Source: an uncultured bacterium | GTDB lineage: Bacteria; Actinomycetota; Coriobacteriia; Coriobacteriales; Coriobacteriaceae | Assembly (NCBI GenBank): GCA_905216045.1 | Contig: CAJMSL010000112.1 | Span: 1 to 6,291, forward strand | Reading direction: 5' to 3' | Length of the DNA stretch: 6,291 bases | Part shown: piece by piece, positions 1 through 4,668 of the stretch | Position numbering within the stretch: position 1 is the stretch's first letter | Layout: each line of letters starts with the position of its first letter | Program-made: the position numbers and the translations under genes | The notes under the pieces: model-generated | Database searches by the model: none | Seen by the model: only the letters and a program-made list of their open reading frames with translations | What the model was told of the DNA's origin: nothing

Positions 1-2
1 TT

Positions 3-92
3 AAGGCCGATCTTAAGGACGAAACAAAGCCGCCAGATACGATTCTTACGGTCATCGAACTTGTAAATCCCATCTGCCCTGCGGGAACGTAA
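3..92 (+). CDS. Possible 3' end of a convergent plus-strand gene (partial)
   Basis: An open frame entering from the window edge gives 29 codons, ending DTILTVIELVNPICPAGT before TAA at 90-92. The residue mix is protein-like and the frame is open from the edge, which suggests the C-terminus of a gene converging on the ribosomal operon. The pattern of proline, threonine, isoleucine and ELV is faintly like the last strand of LacI-family regulators, but 29 residues are too few to assign a family. No ribosome binding site or start is visible because the 5' part lies outside the window. It could also be a chance open frame. Confidence 0.35.
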   Translation, partial: KADLKDETKPPDTILTVIELVNPICPAGT

Positions 93-118
93 GAGGGTAA
101 AGCCGCTGGCTACGATTC
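26..118 (+). repeat. Imperfect 20-base direct repeats (26-45 and 99-118)
   Basis: Both copies begin AAAGCCGC and end TACGATTC, with four variable bases between (CAGA and TGGC). They match at 17 of 20 positions and lie 73 bases apart, on either side of the stop codon at 90-92. Their meaning is unknown. Confidence 0.5.
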
Positions 119-200
119 ACTTCGCTAAAGAGGCACCAAAGAGGAAGGTCGGCCGTTCTTGTATCCATTTCGGGCGATTTTGAGCCTCAAAACCTTCCCG

Positions 201-221
201 TTTTTGTCCCCGGGACAAAAA
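201..221. repeat. Perfect inverted repeat, 10-base arms
   Basis: TTTTTGTCCC at 201-210 is followed by one C and then GGGACAAAAA at 212-221. The short centre is typical of a DNA-level dyad (a protein-binding or repeat-element site) rather than an RNA hairpin, since a one-base loop cannot form without opening pairs. Confidence 0.7.
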
Positions 222-256
222 TGAAACTACGGGCTCACGGTTTCGAAATAGTTCGC

Positions 257-280
257 GGATTTGTCCCAGGATTTGTCCCA
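257..280. repeat. Tandem duplication of a 12-base unit
   Basis: GGATTTGTCCCA occurs twice without a gap (257-268 and 269-280). Each copy includes TTTGTCCC, the same core found in both arms of the palindrome at 201-221. Confidence 0.8.
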
Positions 281-396
281 AACGCCTACGTAAAGACACG
301 CGGAGGGATTCGGCGGCAAGACGGTTGAAGCCGACGACCGAACTAGAACCAACTGGAATGGTGCGGCGACAAACGAGCGTGAAAGAGTGGGAATAG

Positions 397-434
397 AAAA
401 AGGCCCGGGTGCCGTGGGGGGCATCCGGGCCTTT
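397..434 (-). terminator. Intrinsic terminator after rplX
   Basis: A 15-base stem (399-413 with 420-434) has a six-base loop and a single imperfect position (409/424). On the minus strand it is followed by five U residues and a further U-rich stretch (5' UUUUUCUAUUCCC), starting 27 bases after the rplX stop. The imperfect pair is A-C in minus-strand RNA but a G-U wobble in plus-strand RNA. It could therefore also stop a converging plus-strand transcript, although there the U-tract is only three bases. Confidence 0.88.
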
Positions 435-461
435 GCTAGCAACTTAGGTGTTGCGGGCAGC

Positions 462-767
462 TTAGAACTTGTGACCGCACTTCTTGCAGACGCGCAGCTT
501 GTTCTTGCCGTCCTTCTCGTGACCGACGCGGGTAACCTTACCGCACTCGGGGCAAACGAGATTGACGTTGGAGGCATCGATGGGAGCCTCCTGCGAAACG
601 ATGCCGCCCTGCTGGTTGGCAGCGTTGGGCTTGACGGCCTTCTTGACGACCGAAACGCCCTCGACAACGACCTTGTTCTCGGCGGGGAGAGCACGCAGGA
701 TAACGCCCTGCTTGCCGCGATCCTTACCAGAGAGAACCTGGACCTTATCGCCCTTCTTGATATACAT
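462..767 (-). CDS. rplX: 50S ribosomal protein L24 (uL24), zinc-ribbon type
   Basis: L24 is an assembly initiator protein that binds the 5' part of 23S rRNA. The 101-residue product has the KOW motif near its N-terminus, KKGDKVQVLSGKDRGKQGVI (residues 4-23). It then has NKVVVEGVSVVKKAVKPN (31-48) and GGIVSQEAPIDASNV (54-68). The C-terminus carries two CXXC pairs, CPEC (72-75) and CKKC (94-97), which would form the zinc ribbon found in many bacterial L24 proteins. The start is supported by AGGGGAGA at 771-778. It is the last gene of the transcript. A terminator hairpin begins 27 bases after its TAA, so rplE and rpsN, its usual followers, are absent. Identification is secure. Confidence 0.98.
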   Translation of the reverse strand: MYIKKGDKVQVLSGKDRGKQGVILRALPAENKVVVEGVSVVKKAVKPNAANQQGGIVSQEAPIDASNVNLVCPECGKVTRVGHEKDGKNKLRVCKKCGHKF

Positions 768-780
768 ATATCTCCCCTAA

Positions 781-1149
781 CTACAGGGTCTCGGGAGCGA
801 GCGAGACGATCTTCATGTACTTCTTGTCACGAAGCTCGCGAGCGACGGGCCCGAAGATACGGGTGCCGACGGGCGAACCATCGTTGTTGATGACAACGCA
901 GGCGTTCTCATCAAAGCGAATGTAGGAGCCATCCTTGCGGCGGATCTCCTTAACGGTGCGAACGACGACGCAACGGACAACGTCCTTCTTCTTGACGTTG
1001 GCGCCAGGAGTAGCCTCCTGGACAGCACCGATGAACACATCGCCGATGCCTGCATAACGACGCTTGGAACCGCCAAGCACCTTGATGCAGCGAATCTTGC
1101 GAGCGCCGGAGTTGTCGGCGACGTTCAGCATGGTTTGCATCTGAATCAT
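781..1149 (-). CDS. rplN: 50S ribosomal protein L14 (uL14)
   Basis: L14 binds 23S rRNA on the interface side of the large subunit and contacts 16S rRNA in an inter-subunit bridge. The 122-residue product has exactly the family's usual length. Conserved blocks are MIQMQTMLNVADNSGARKI (residues 1-19), CIKVLGGSKRRYAGIGD (21-37), VKKKDVVRCVVVRTVKE (52-68), RKDGSYIRFDENACVVIN (71-88), GTRIFGPVARELR (95-107) and KIVSLAPE (113-120). GGAGGAA at 1158-1164, eight bases upstream, supports the ATG. This gene opens the spc portion. It follows a 118-base gap that may carry a separate promoter or a regulatory RNA, and it is 13 bases from rplX. Identification is secure. Confidence 0.98.
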   Translation of the reverse strand: MIQMQTMLNVADNSGARKIRCIKVLGGSKRRYAGIGDVFIGAVQEATPGANVKKKDVVRCVVVRTVKEIRRKDGSYIRFDENACVVINNDGSPVGTRIFGPVARELRDKKYMKIVSLAPETL

Positions 1150-1174
1150 GGTAGATGTTCCTCCGAACTAAGAA

Positions 1175-1240
1175 CCGAAGAGAGGTGCGCAGCCTTTATA
1201 CGGCCCGTGGTATGCAAGCCAGGCATACGCACATCTTCGG
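1175..1240 (-). promoter_or_regulatory. Candidate three-way-junction RNA between rpsQ and rplN
   Basis: In minus-strand RNA, 1234-1240 pairs with 1175-1181 (CCGAAGA/UCUUCGG). After a small internal loop, 1228-1232 pairs with 1185-1189 (GUGCG/CGCAC). The enclosed bases offer two further hairpins: 1223-1227 with 1211-1215 (stem of GUAUGC/GCAUAC type) and 1202-1205 with 1191-1194 (GGCC/GGCU) around a seven-base loop. Together these form a three-way junction ending 25 bases before rplN. It might regulate rplN-rplX, but this is inferred from base pairing in a single sequence. Confidence 0.45.
1195..1200 (-). promoter_or_regulatory. Possible -10 element before rplN
   Basis: TATAAA on the minus strand matches five of six -10 consensus positions, about 45 bases before the rplN start, where an spc-type promoter could lie. 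No good -35 is visible at normal spacing (the 17-base position reads CCTGGC). It also falls in a predicted hairpin loop. Confidence 0.22.
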
Positions 1241-1267
1241 AAACGTACAAGTCGTATGAGCGACTGC

Positions 1268-1528
1268 TTATTTAGCGCGCTCGACGACCTCGATGAGGCG
1301 CCAACGCTTCATCTTGGACATAGGACGGGTCTCCATAACGCGGACGGTATCGCCCACGCCAGCCGTGCACTCCTCGTCGTGAGCGTGCAGCTTCTTGGAG
1401 CTGGTCATCATCTTGCCGTACTTGGGGTGACGCTTGCGCTCGGTGATGGTGACAACAATGGTCTTGGCACCGGAGACGGAGGTAACGACACCCGTACGGA
1501 CCTTACGCGAGTTACGCGAATCAGTCAT
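1268..1528 (-). CDS. rpsQ: 30S ribosomal protein S17 (uS17)
   Basis: S17 is a primary 16S rRNA-binding protein with an OB fold, needed for assembly of the 5' domain. The 86-residue product shows the OB-fold strands RTGVVTSVSGAKTIVVTI (residues 11-28), ERKRHPKYGKMMTSSKKLHAHDEE (30-53, containing the conserved HPKYGK and HAHDE) and VGDTVRVMETRPMSKMKRWRL (58-78, containing the conserved GDTVRVMETRP). A short N-terminal extension (MTDSRNSRK) precedes the core. AAGGAGAG sits just upstream (about 1532-1539). It is the last gene of the S10 portion. A 118-base gap with extensive potential RNA structure separates it from rplN, much longer than most gaps here. Identification is secure. Confidence 0.97.
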   Translation of the reverse strand: MTDSRNSRKVRTGVVTSVSGAKTIVVTITERKRHPKYGKMMTSSKKLHAHDEECTAGVGDTVRVMETRPMSKMKRWRLIEVVERAK

Positions 1529-1544
1529 GTTCTCTCCTTAGGTC

Positions 1545-1760
1545 CTACTCGGCGACAGCGGACTTCTCCGCTGCGATCTCGCGGGCGCGCTGCTCCGTGA
1601 GGACGCGAGCGATGTCCTTCTTCACGGTGTTGACGCGAGCGGTGTTGTCCAGCTGGCTGGTGGCCATCTGGAAACGAAGGTTAAAGAGCTCGGCGCGCAT
1701 TTCCTTCAGCTTCTCAACGAGCTGAGCGTCCGAGAGCTCACGAATCTCTGCGGGCTTCAT
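1545..1760 (-). CDS. rpmC: 50S ribosomal protein L29 (uL29)
   Basis: L29 is a small two-helix protein beside the tunnel exit, next to L23. The 71-residue product has the typical MKPAEIRELSDAQLVEKLKEMRAELFNLRFQ layout (read as residues 1-18 and 19-31), then MATSQLDNTARVNTVKKDIARVLTEQR with the family's conserved NTARV/KKDIAR core. It ends in an AAEKSAVAE tail. AAGGAGGAG at 1766-1774, within the end of rplP, gives a strong ribosome binding site. The ATG overlaps the rplP TAA by one base. Length is within the usual 60-75 range. rpsQ follows after 16 bases, the order seen across bacteria. Identification is secure. Confidence 0.97.
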   Translation of the reverse strand: MKPAEIRELSDAQLVEKLKEMRAELFNLRFQMATSQLDNTARVNTVKKDIARVLTEQRAREIAAEKSAVAE

Positions 1761-2263
1761 TAGTTCTCCTCCTTGGCGGCGGCGGCGTCCTCAGCAGCCC
1801 ACTTGGCCTCGAGAGCGGCCTCCTCAGCCATCTCCTTCTCGATGCGCTGCTCAGCGTTCTTGGCAGCAACAATCTTGGTCTTGATGGGGAGCTTGTGCTG
1901 CGCAAGACGCAGAGCCTCGCGAGCGACCTCCTCGGGAACACCCTTGACCTCGAACATGATGCGGCCGGGCTTGACGACGGCCACCCACTCCTCGGGGTTA
2001 CCCTTACCAGAACCCATGCGAGTCTCGGCAGGCTTCTTGGTGATGGGCTTATCGGGGAAGATCGTGATGTAGACACGGCCGCCACGCTTCATGTAGCGGG
2101 TCATGGCAATACGAGCGACCTCGATCTGACGGTTGGTGATCCAATGGGCCTCGAGAGCCTGGATACCAAACTCGCCGAAATGCAGCTCGGTATTACCCTT
2201 GGCCTGGCCCTTCATGGAGCCACGCTGCACCTTACGGTGAAGAATACGCTTAGGGGCAAGCAC
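1760..2263 (-). CDS. rplP: 50S ribosomal protein L16 (uL16), with C-terminal extension
   Basis: L16 binds near the A-site tRNA elbow and is a late-assembling large-subunit protein. Conserved blocks are MLAPKRILHRK (residues 1-11), HFGEFGIQALE (28-38), ITNRQIEVARIAMTRY (42-57), RVYITIFPDKPITKKPAETRM (63-82 region), GKGNPEEWVAVVKPGR (86-101) and LAQHKLPIKTKIV (120-132). The protein is 167 residues, against about 136-145 in E. coli and Bacillus. The excess is an alanine- and glutamate-rich tail (about 133-167) predicted to be helical and acidic. The start is GTG, chosen because it gives the exact family N-terminus and follows AGGAGGGG by six bases. Start and stop both overlap neighbours by one base (TAGTG with rpsC, TAATG with rpmC). 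Identification is secure; the role of the tail is unknown. Confidence 0.97.
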   Translation of the reverse strand: MLAPKRILHRKVQRGSMKGQAKGNTELHFGEFGIQALEAHWITNRQIEVARIAMTRYMKRGGRVYITIFPDKPITKKPAETRMGSGKGNPEEWVAVVKPGRIMFEVKGVPEEVAREALRLAQHKLPIKTKIVAAKNAEQRIEKEMAEEAALEAKWAAEDAAAAKEEN

Positions 2264-2973
2264 TACTGACCCCTCCTCTCGGAGTTACGACGACGAGGAC
2301 GGGAAGAGCCCTCGAGTGCAGGGTTGGGAACAGGCTGGCCCGGGAGCTTCTCGCCCAGGTAGATCCAGACCTTCACGCCGCAAGCGCCCATGGTGGTGCT
2401 GGCGACAGCCGTGCCGTAGTCGATCTTGGCACGGAGGGTGTGCAGAGGCACGCGACCCTCGCGGTACCACTCACGACGGCCCATCTCGGCGCCGCCGAGA
2501 CGACCGGAGCACTGGATACGGATGCCCTTAGCGCCGGCCTTGCGGGCGGACTGGACAGCCTTGCGCATAGCGCGACGGAAGGCAACGCGGCCCTCGAGCT
2601 GCTCGGCGATAGACTGAGCAACGAGGTTGGCGTCGAGCTCGGGGCGCTTAATCTCGACAACGTCGACGGAGAGCTGGCCCTTGGAGACGCCAGCGACCTT
2701 CTCGAGCTCGGTGCGGAGGGTATCGATCTCGGCACCCTTCTTACCAATGACAACGCCGGGGCGAGCGGTGAGGATGATGACCTTCACCTTGTCGCCAGCG
2801 CGCTCGATCTCGACGCGGGAGACAGCTGCGCGGGAAAGACGCTTCTCGAGGTACTTGCGGATCTCGAGATCGTTACCGAGGGTCTTAGCGTAATCCTTCT
2901 CTGCGAACCAGCGGGAGCGCCAGTTCTCGGTGATGCCAAGACGGAAGCCGGTGGGGTAGACTTTCTGACCCAT
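2263..2973 (-). CDS. rpsC: 30S ribosomal protein S3 (uS3)
   Basis: S3 lies at the mRNA entry channel of the small subunit, where with S4 and S5 it contributes to mRNA unwinding. The 236-residue product starts MGQKVYPTGFRLGI. It carries a KH RNA-binding domain with the GXXG loop as GKKG (residues 77-80) in PGVVIGKKGAEIDTL. The C-terminal domain has GRLGGAEMGRREWYREGRVP and HTLRAKIDYG, followed by a basic, serine- and arginine-rich tail (SSRPRRRNSERRGQ). AAGGAGG at 2985-2991, inside the end of rplV, is the ribosome binding site. The TAG stop overlaps the GTG start of rplP by one base, which suggests translational coupling. Length and motifs are standard and identification is secure. Confidence 0.98.
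   Translation of the reverse strand: MGQKVYPTGFRLGITENWRSRWFAEKDYAKTLGNDLEIRKYLEKRLSRAAVSRVEIERAGDKVKVIILTARPGVVIGKKGAEIDTLRTELEKVAGVSKGQLSVDVVEIKRPELDANLVAQSIAEQLEGRVAFRRAMRKAVQSARKAGAKGIRIQCSGRLGGAEMGRREWYREGRVPLHTLRAKIDYGTAVASTTMGACGVKVWIYLGEKLPGQPVPNPALEGSSRPRRRNSERRGQ
2270..2277 (-). promoter_or_regulatory. Shine-Dalgarno site for the GTG start of rplP
   Basis: AGGAGGGG on the minus strand lies inside the last codons of rpsC, six bases before the GTG at 2263-2261. It supports the non-ATG start, which shares its first base with the last base of the rpsC stop codon. Confidence 0.8.
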
Positions 2974-2979
2974 ACAGCT

Positions 2980-3351
2980 TTACGCCTCCTTTCGAGGAGC
3001 AACGACGACGGTGATGTGGGAAGTACGCTTCAGAATGCGAGAAGCGGAACCCTTGGCGCGGGGACGGATGCGCTTAAGCGTCGGACCCTCGTCAACATAG
3101 GCAGCGGCGACAACCAGGTTGTCGGCACGCAGACCGTTGTTGTTCTCGGCGTTCGCAACGGCGGAACGGAGAACCTTCTCGACATCCACGGCGACGGCGC
3201 GGTCGCAGAAGTGGAGGATGTCGAAGGCCTGAGCGACAGGCTTGCGGCGGATCAGATCGACCACCAGGCGGGCCTTGCTGGGGGAAACACGCACGTACTT
3301 AGCGACGGCGCGAACCTCGGTGGCCTCAGTTTCAATAGACTTAGTTGCCAT
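2980..3351 (-). CDS. rplV: 50S ribosomal protein L22 (uL22)
   Basis: L22 binds several 23S rRNA domains, and its long beta-hairpin lines the exit tunnel near the macrolide pocket. The 123-residue product has RVSPSKARLVVDLIR (residues 21-35), the helix with VLRSAVANAENNNGL (60-74), then YVDEGPTLKRIRPRAKG (85-101), the hairpin tip. It ends ILKRTSHITVVVAPRKEA. The N-terminus has about ten extra residues (ATKSIETEAT) before the conserved RAVAKYVR, a modest variation. The start codon is supported by AGGGGG at 3362-3367. Only six bases separate it from rpsC, whose ribosome binding site overlaps the rplV 3' end. Identification is secure. Confidence 0.98.
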   Translation of the reverse strand: MATKSIETEATEVRAVAKYVRVSPSKARLVVDLIRRKPVAQAFDILHFCDRAVAVDVEKVLRSAVANAENNNGLRADNLVVAAAYVDEGPTLKRIRPRAKGSASRILKRTSHITVVVAPRKEA

Positions 3352-3365
3352 TTACGGTTAACCCC

Positions 3366-3626
3366 CTATTTGGCCTTGTGGCCACGGAACGTACGAGTCG
3401 GCGCGAACTCGCCGAGCTTGTGACCAACCATGGACTCGGTAACATACACGGGCACATGCTTGCGGCCGTCGTGGACGGCGATGGTGTGACCAACCATCTC
3501 GGGGAAGATGGTGGACGCGCGGGACCAGGTCTTCACGACGTCCTTCTTGCCAGCCTCGTTCATCGCGGTGATACGCGAGAGAAGGCGAGTCTCCACGAAC
3601 GGGCCCTTTTTGAGACTTCTGCTCAT
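3366..3626 (-). CDS. rpsS: 30S ribosomal protein S19 (uS19)
   Basis: S19 sits on the head of the small subunit, contacts 16S rRNA together with S13, and approaches the A-site tRNA. The 86-residue product begins MSRSLKKGPFV (the typical start) and continues with KTWSRASTIFPEMVGHTIAVHDGRKHVPVYVTESMVGHKLGEF in conserved blocks (residues 32-50 and 51-74). It ends in FAPTRTFRGHKAK, with the basic tail that contacts RNA. The length is within the usual 85-95 range. AGGAGAA at 3634-3640 lies seven bases upstream of the ATG. Its TAG stop is 14 bases before rplV, and those bases form part of the rplV ribosome binding site. Identification is secure. Confidence 0.98.
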   Translation of the reverse strand: MSRSLKKGPFVETRLLSRITAMNEAGKKDVVKTWSRASTIFPEMVGHTIAVHDGRKHVPVYVTESMVGHKLGEFAPTRTFRGHKAK

Positions 3627-3658
3627 AAGTGCTTTCTCCTAAAACTCGGTATCCGAAA

Positions 3659-4489
3659 TTACTTCTTACGGCGACGAATGATGTGCTGGTTCGAGACCTT
3701 CTTCTTCTTGCGCGTACGAAGGCCCTTCGTCGGCTTACCCCAGGGGGTAACGGAGGGACGACCAGAGGTGTGGTTCTTGCCCTCGCCACCGCCGTGCGGG
3801 TGGTCGACAGGGTTCATGACGGTACCGCGGACGGTCGGGCGCACGTTCATGTGACGCTTACGGCCGGCCTTGCCGATGACGATGTTGGAGTGATCGGCGT
3901 TGCCGACCTCACCGACGGTGGCGCGGCAGGTAACGAGGATGCGGCGCATCTCGGAGGAAGGCATACGGACGATAGCGTACTTGCCCTCCTTACCCATCAG
4001 CTGGCAGGAGTTACCGGCGGAACGGGCGATAGCAGCGCCCTTGCCCGGCTGGAACTCGACGGCGTGGATGAGCGTACCGACGGGAATGTCGGCGAGGGGC
4101 AGAGCGTTGCCCGGCTTGATGTCGGCGTCAGAACCGGACATGATGGTCTGACCGACCTCGAGGCCCTTGGGGGCCAGGATGTAGCGCTTCTCACCGTCAG
4201 CGTAGTGCAGCAGAGCGATGCGAGCGGAACGGTTCGGATCGTACTCGATCGTGGCAACCTTGGCGGGCACGCCGTCCTTGTTGCGCTTGAAGTCGATCAC
4301 GCGGTAACGACGCTTCACGCCGCCGCCCTGGTGGCGGGTGGTGATGCGGCCGTTGTTGTTACGACCGGCCTTCTTGGGCAGGGGCTCGAGAAGAGACTTC
4401 TCGGGCTTGGTGCAGGTGATCTCGGAGAAATCGGAGATCACCTGCCAACGCCTACCAGCGGAGGTCGGCTTAAGGTGCTTTACAGCCAT
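3659..4489 (-). CDS. rplB: 50S ribosomal protein L2 (uL2)
   Basis: L2 is one of the most conserved ribosomal proteins. It is required for subunit association and peptidyl-transferase activity. The 276-residue product matches the family along its length: KPTSAGRR (residues 7-14), GRNNNGRITTRHQGGG (42-57), DFKRNKDGVPA (66-76), IEYDPNRSA (81-89), ARSAGNS (155-161) and VRPTVRGTVMNPVDHPHGGGEG (217-237 region). The last contains the histidine (H230) equivalent to E. coli His229. The reading frame is open further upstream, and an in-frame ATG near 4522 exists. I chose 4489 because it gives the conserved MAVKHLKPTS start and has AAAGGGA at 4495-4501 five bases away. rpsS follows after 32 bases. Identification is secure. 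Confidence 0.98.
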   Translation of the reverse strand: MAVKHLKPTSAGRRWQVISDFSEITCTKPEKSLLEPLPKKAGRNNNGRITTRHQGGGVKRRYRVIDFKRNKDGVPAKVATIEYDPNRSARIALLHYADGEKRYILAPKGLEVGQTIMSGSDADIKPGNALPLADIPVGTLIHAVEFQPGKGAAIARSAGNSCQLMGKEGKYAIVRMPSSEMRRILVTCRATVGEVGNADHSNIVIGKAGRKRHMNVRPTVRGTVMNPVDHPHGGGEGKNHTSGRPSVTPWGKPTKGLRTRKKKKVSNQHIIRRRKK

Positions 4490-4494
4490 TACAA

Positions 4495-4501
4495 TCCCTT
4501 T
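4495..4501 (-). promoter_or_regulatory. Shine-Dalgarno site deciding the rplB start
   Basis: AAAGGGA on the minus strand lies five bases before the ATG at 4489. It supports that start over the in-frame upstream ATG at about 4522, which would add eleven residues not found in the L2 family. Confidence 0.75.
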
Positions 4502-4519
4502 CAATAGGAATCCGTTAGC

Positions 4520-4651
4520 CATCGCAGACAGGGATTCGAGGTTCTGCCTCGGGTGCGATGACACCGGACGTATACACGGTTCCGGGCGTGTCCATTTTAT
4601 ACGCCCAAAACCTTGAGCTCTCGCCTCCCCTATTTGGGAGGCATGAGCTCA
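4520..4651 (-). promoter_or_regulatory. Candidate structured RNA between rplW and rplB
   Basis: The 179-base gap 4490-4668 contains three consecutive inverted repeats, in transcript order. Hairpin A pairs 4645-4651 with 4614-4620 (7 pairs) and, beyond a 2x2 internal loop, 4636-4642 with 4623-4629 (7 pairs), closing a six-base loop. Hairpin B pairs 4609-4612 with 4578-4581 and, beyond a 2x2 loop, 4601-4606 with 4584-4589. Hairpin C pairs 4554-4560 with 4520-4526 and 4547-4551 with 4537-4541. Every other gap from rplC to rpsQ is 46 bases or shorter. This may be an autoregulatory leader for rplB, an attenuator, or an mRNA processing site. Hairpin A has only a weak UUUU after it. No function is shown directly. 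Confidence 0.55.
4594..4601 (-). promoter_or_regulatory. Possible internal -10 element upstream of rplB
   Basis: TATAAAAT on the minus strand resembles a sigma-70 -10 box and lies in the loop of hairpin B, about 105 bases before rplB. I see no convincing TTGACA-like -35 at 16-18 bases, so promoter activity is doubtful. Confidence 0.2.
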
Positions 4652-4668
4652 CTCAACAGCAGCGAGTC

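Larger units (their letters stand above)
117..300. repeat. Palindrome-rich intergenic segment, candidate dispersed repeat
   Basis: No gene is supported between 93 and 396. The segment is less GC-rich than the operon and is dense in symmetry. There is a 7-base-arm palindrome at 178-192 (TTTTGAG/CTCAAAA). A perfect 10-base-arm palindrome lies at 201-221 (TTTTTGTCCC, one central base, then its complement). A perfect 12-base tandem duplication lies at 257-280 (unit GGATTTGTCCCA). A 60-codon minus-strand frame across it (117-299, ending FLFGASLAK) recalls short hypothetical proteins that I remember from Collinsella genomes, which are probably translations of a dispersed element. It has no good ribosome binding site and I do not call it a gene. 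Repeat boundaries are estimates. Confidence 0.45.

Noticed and set aside
1..73. Minus-strand gene start at the ATG at 73-71, running off the left edge
   Set aside because: No convincing ribosome binding site precedes it, and its residues look like a shadow of the plus-strand frame.
117..299. 60-codon minus-strand frame as a real small protein
   Set aside because: It lies across palindromes and a tandem duplication, has no clear ribosome binding site, and is better explained as translation of a repeat-like segment.
227..694. Minus-strand open frame overlapping rplX and the terminator
   Set aside because: It overlaps rplX in another frame, runs through the terminator and the tandem repeat, and is serine- and arginine-rich without any domain.
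1175..1240. A tRNA hidden in the rpsQ-rplN gap, given the 7-pair closing stem
   Set aside because: It is only 66 bases, with no TTCRA T-loop, no anticodon arm and no D-loop consensus.
2440..3423. Long plus-strand open frame (327 codons) opposite rpsC and rplV
   Set aside because: It is antisense to two unmistakable ribosomal genes. Long opposite-strand frames arise from their GC-rich, biased codons. The product is low-complexity (L, G, D rich) with no recognisable motif.
3629..4507. Plus-strand open frame (292 codons) opposite rplB
   Set aside because: Antisense to L2 along its full length, and the product has shadow-type composition.
4520..4560. tRNA-like string (CTCGAATCCC on the minus strand) in the rplW-rplB gap
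   Set aside because: It lacks a T-stem that pairs, and there is no acceptor stem, anticodon arm or D arm at the right distances.
4490..4564. Longer L2 start (25 extra residues) or the ATG near 4522
   Set aside because: The conserved L2 N-terminus begins at 4489, with its own ribosome binding site. The upstream codons lie in hairpin C.
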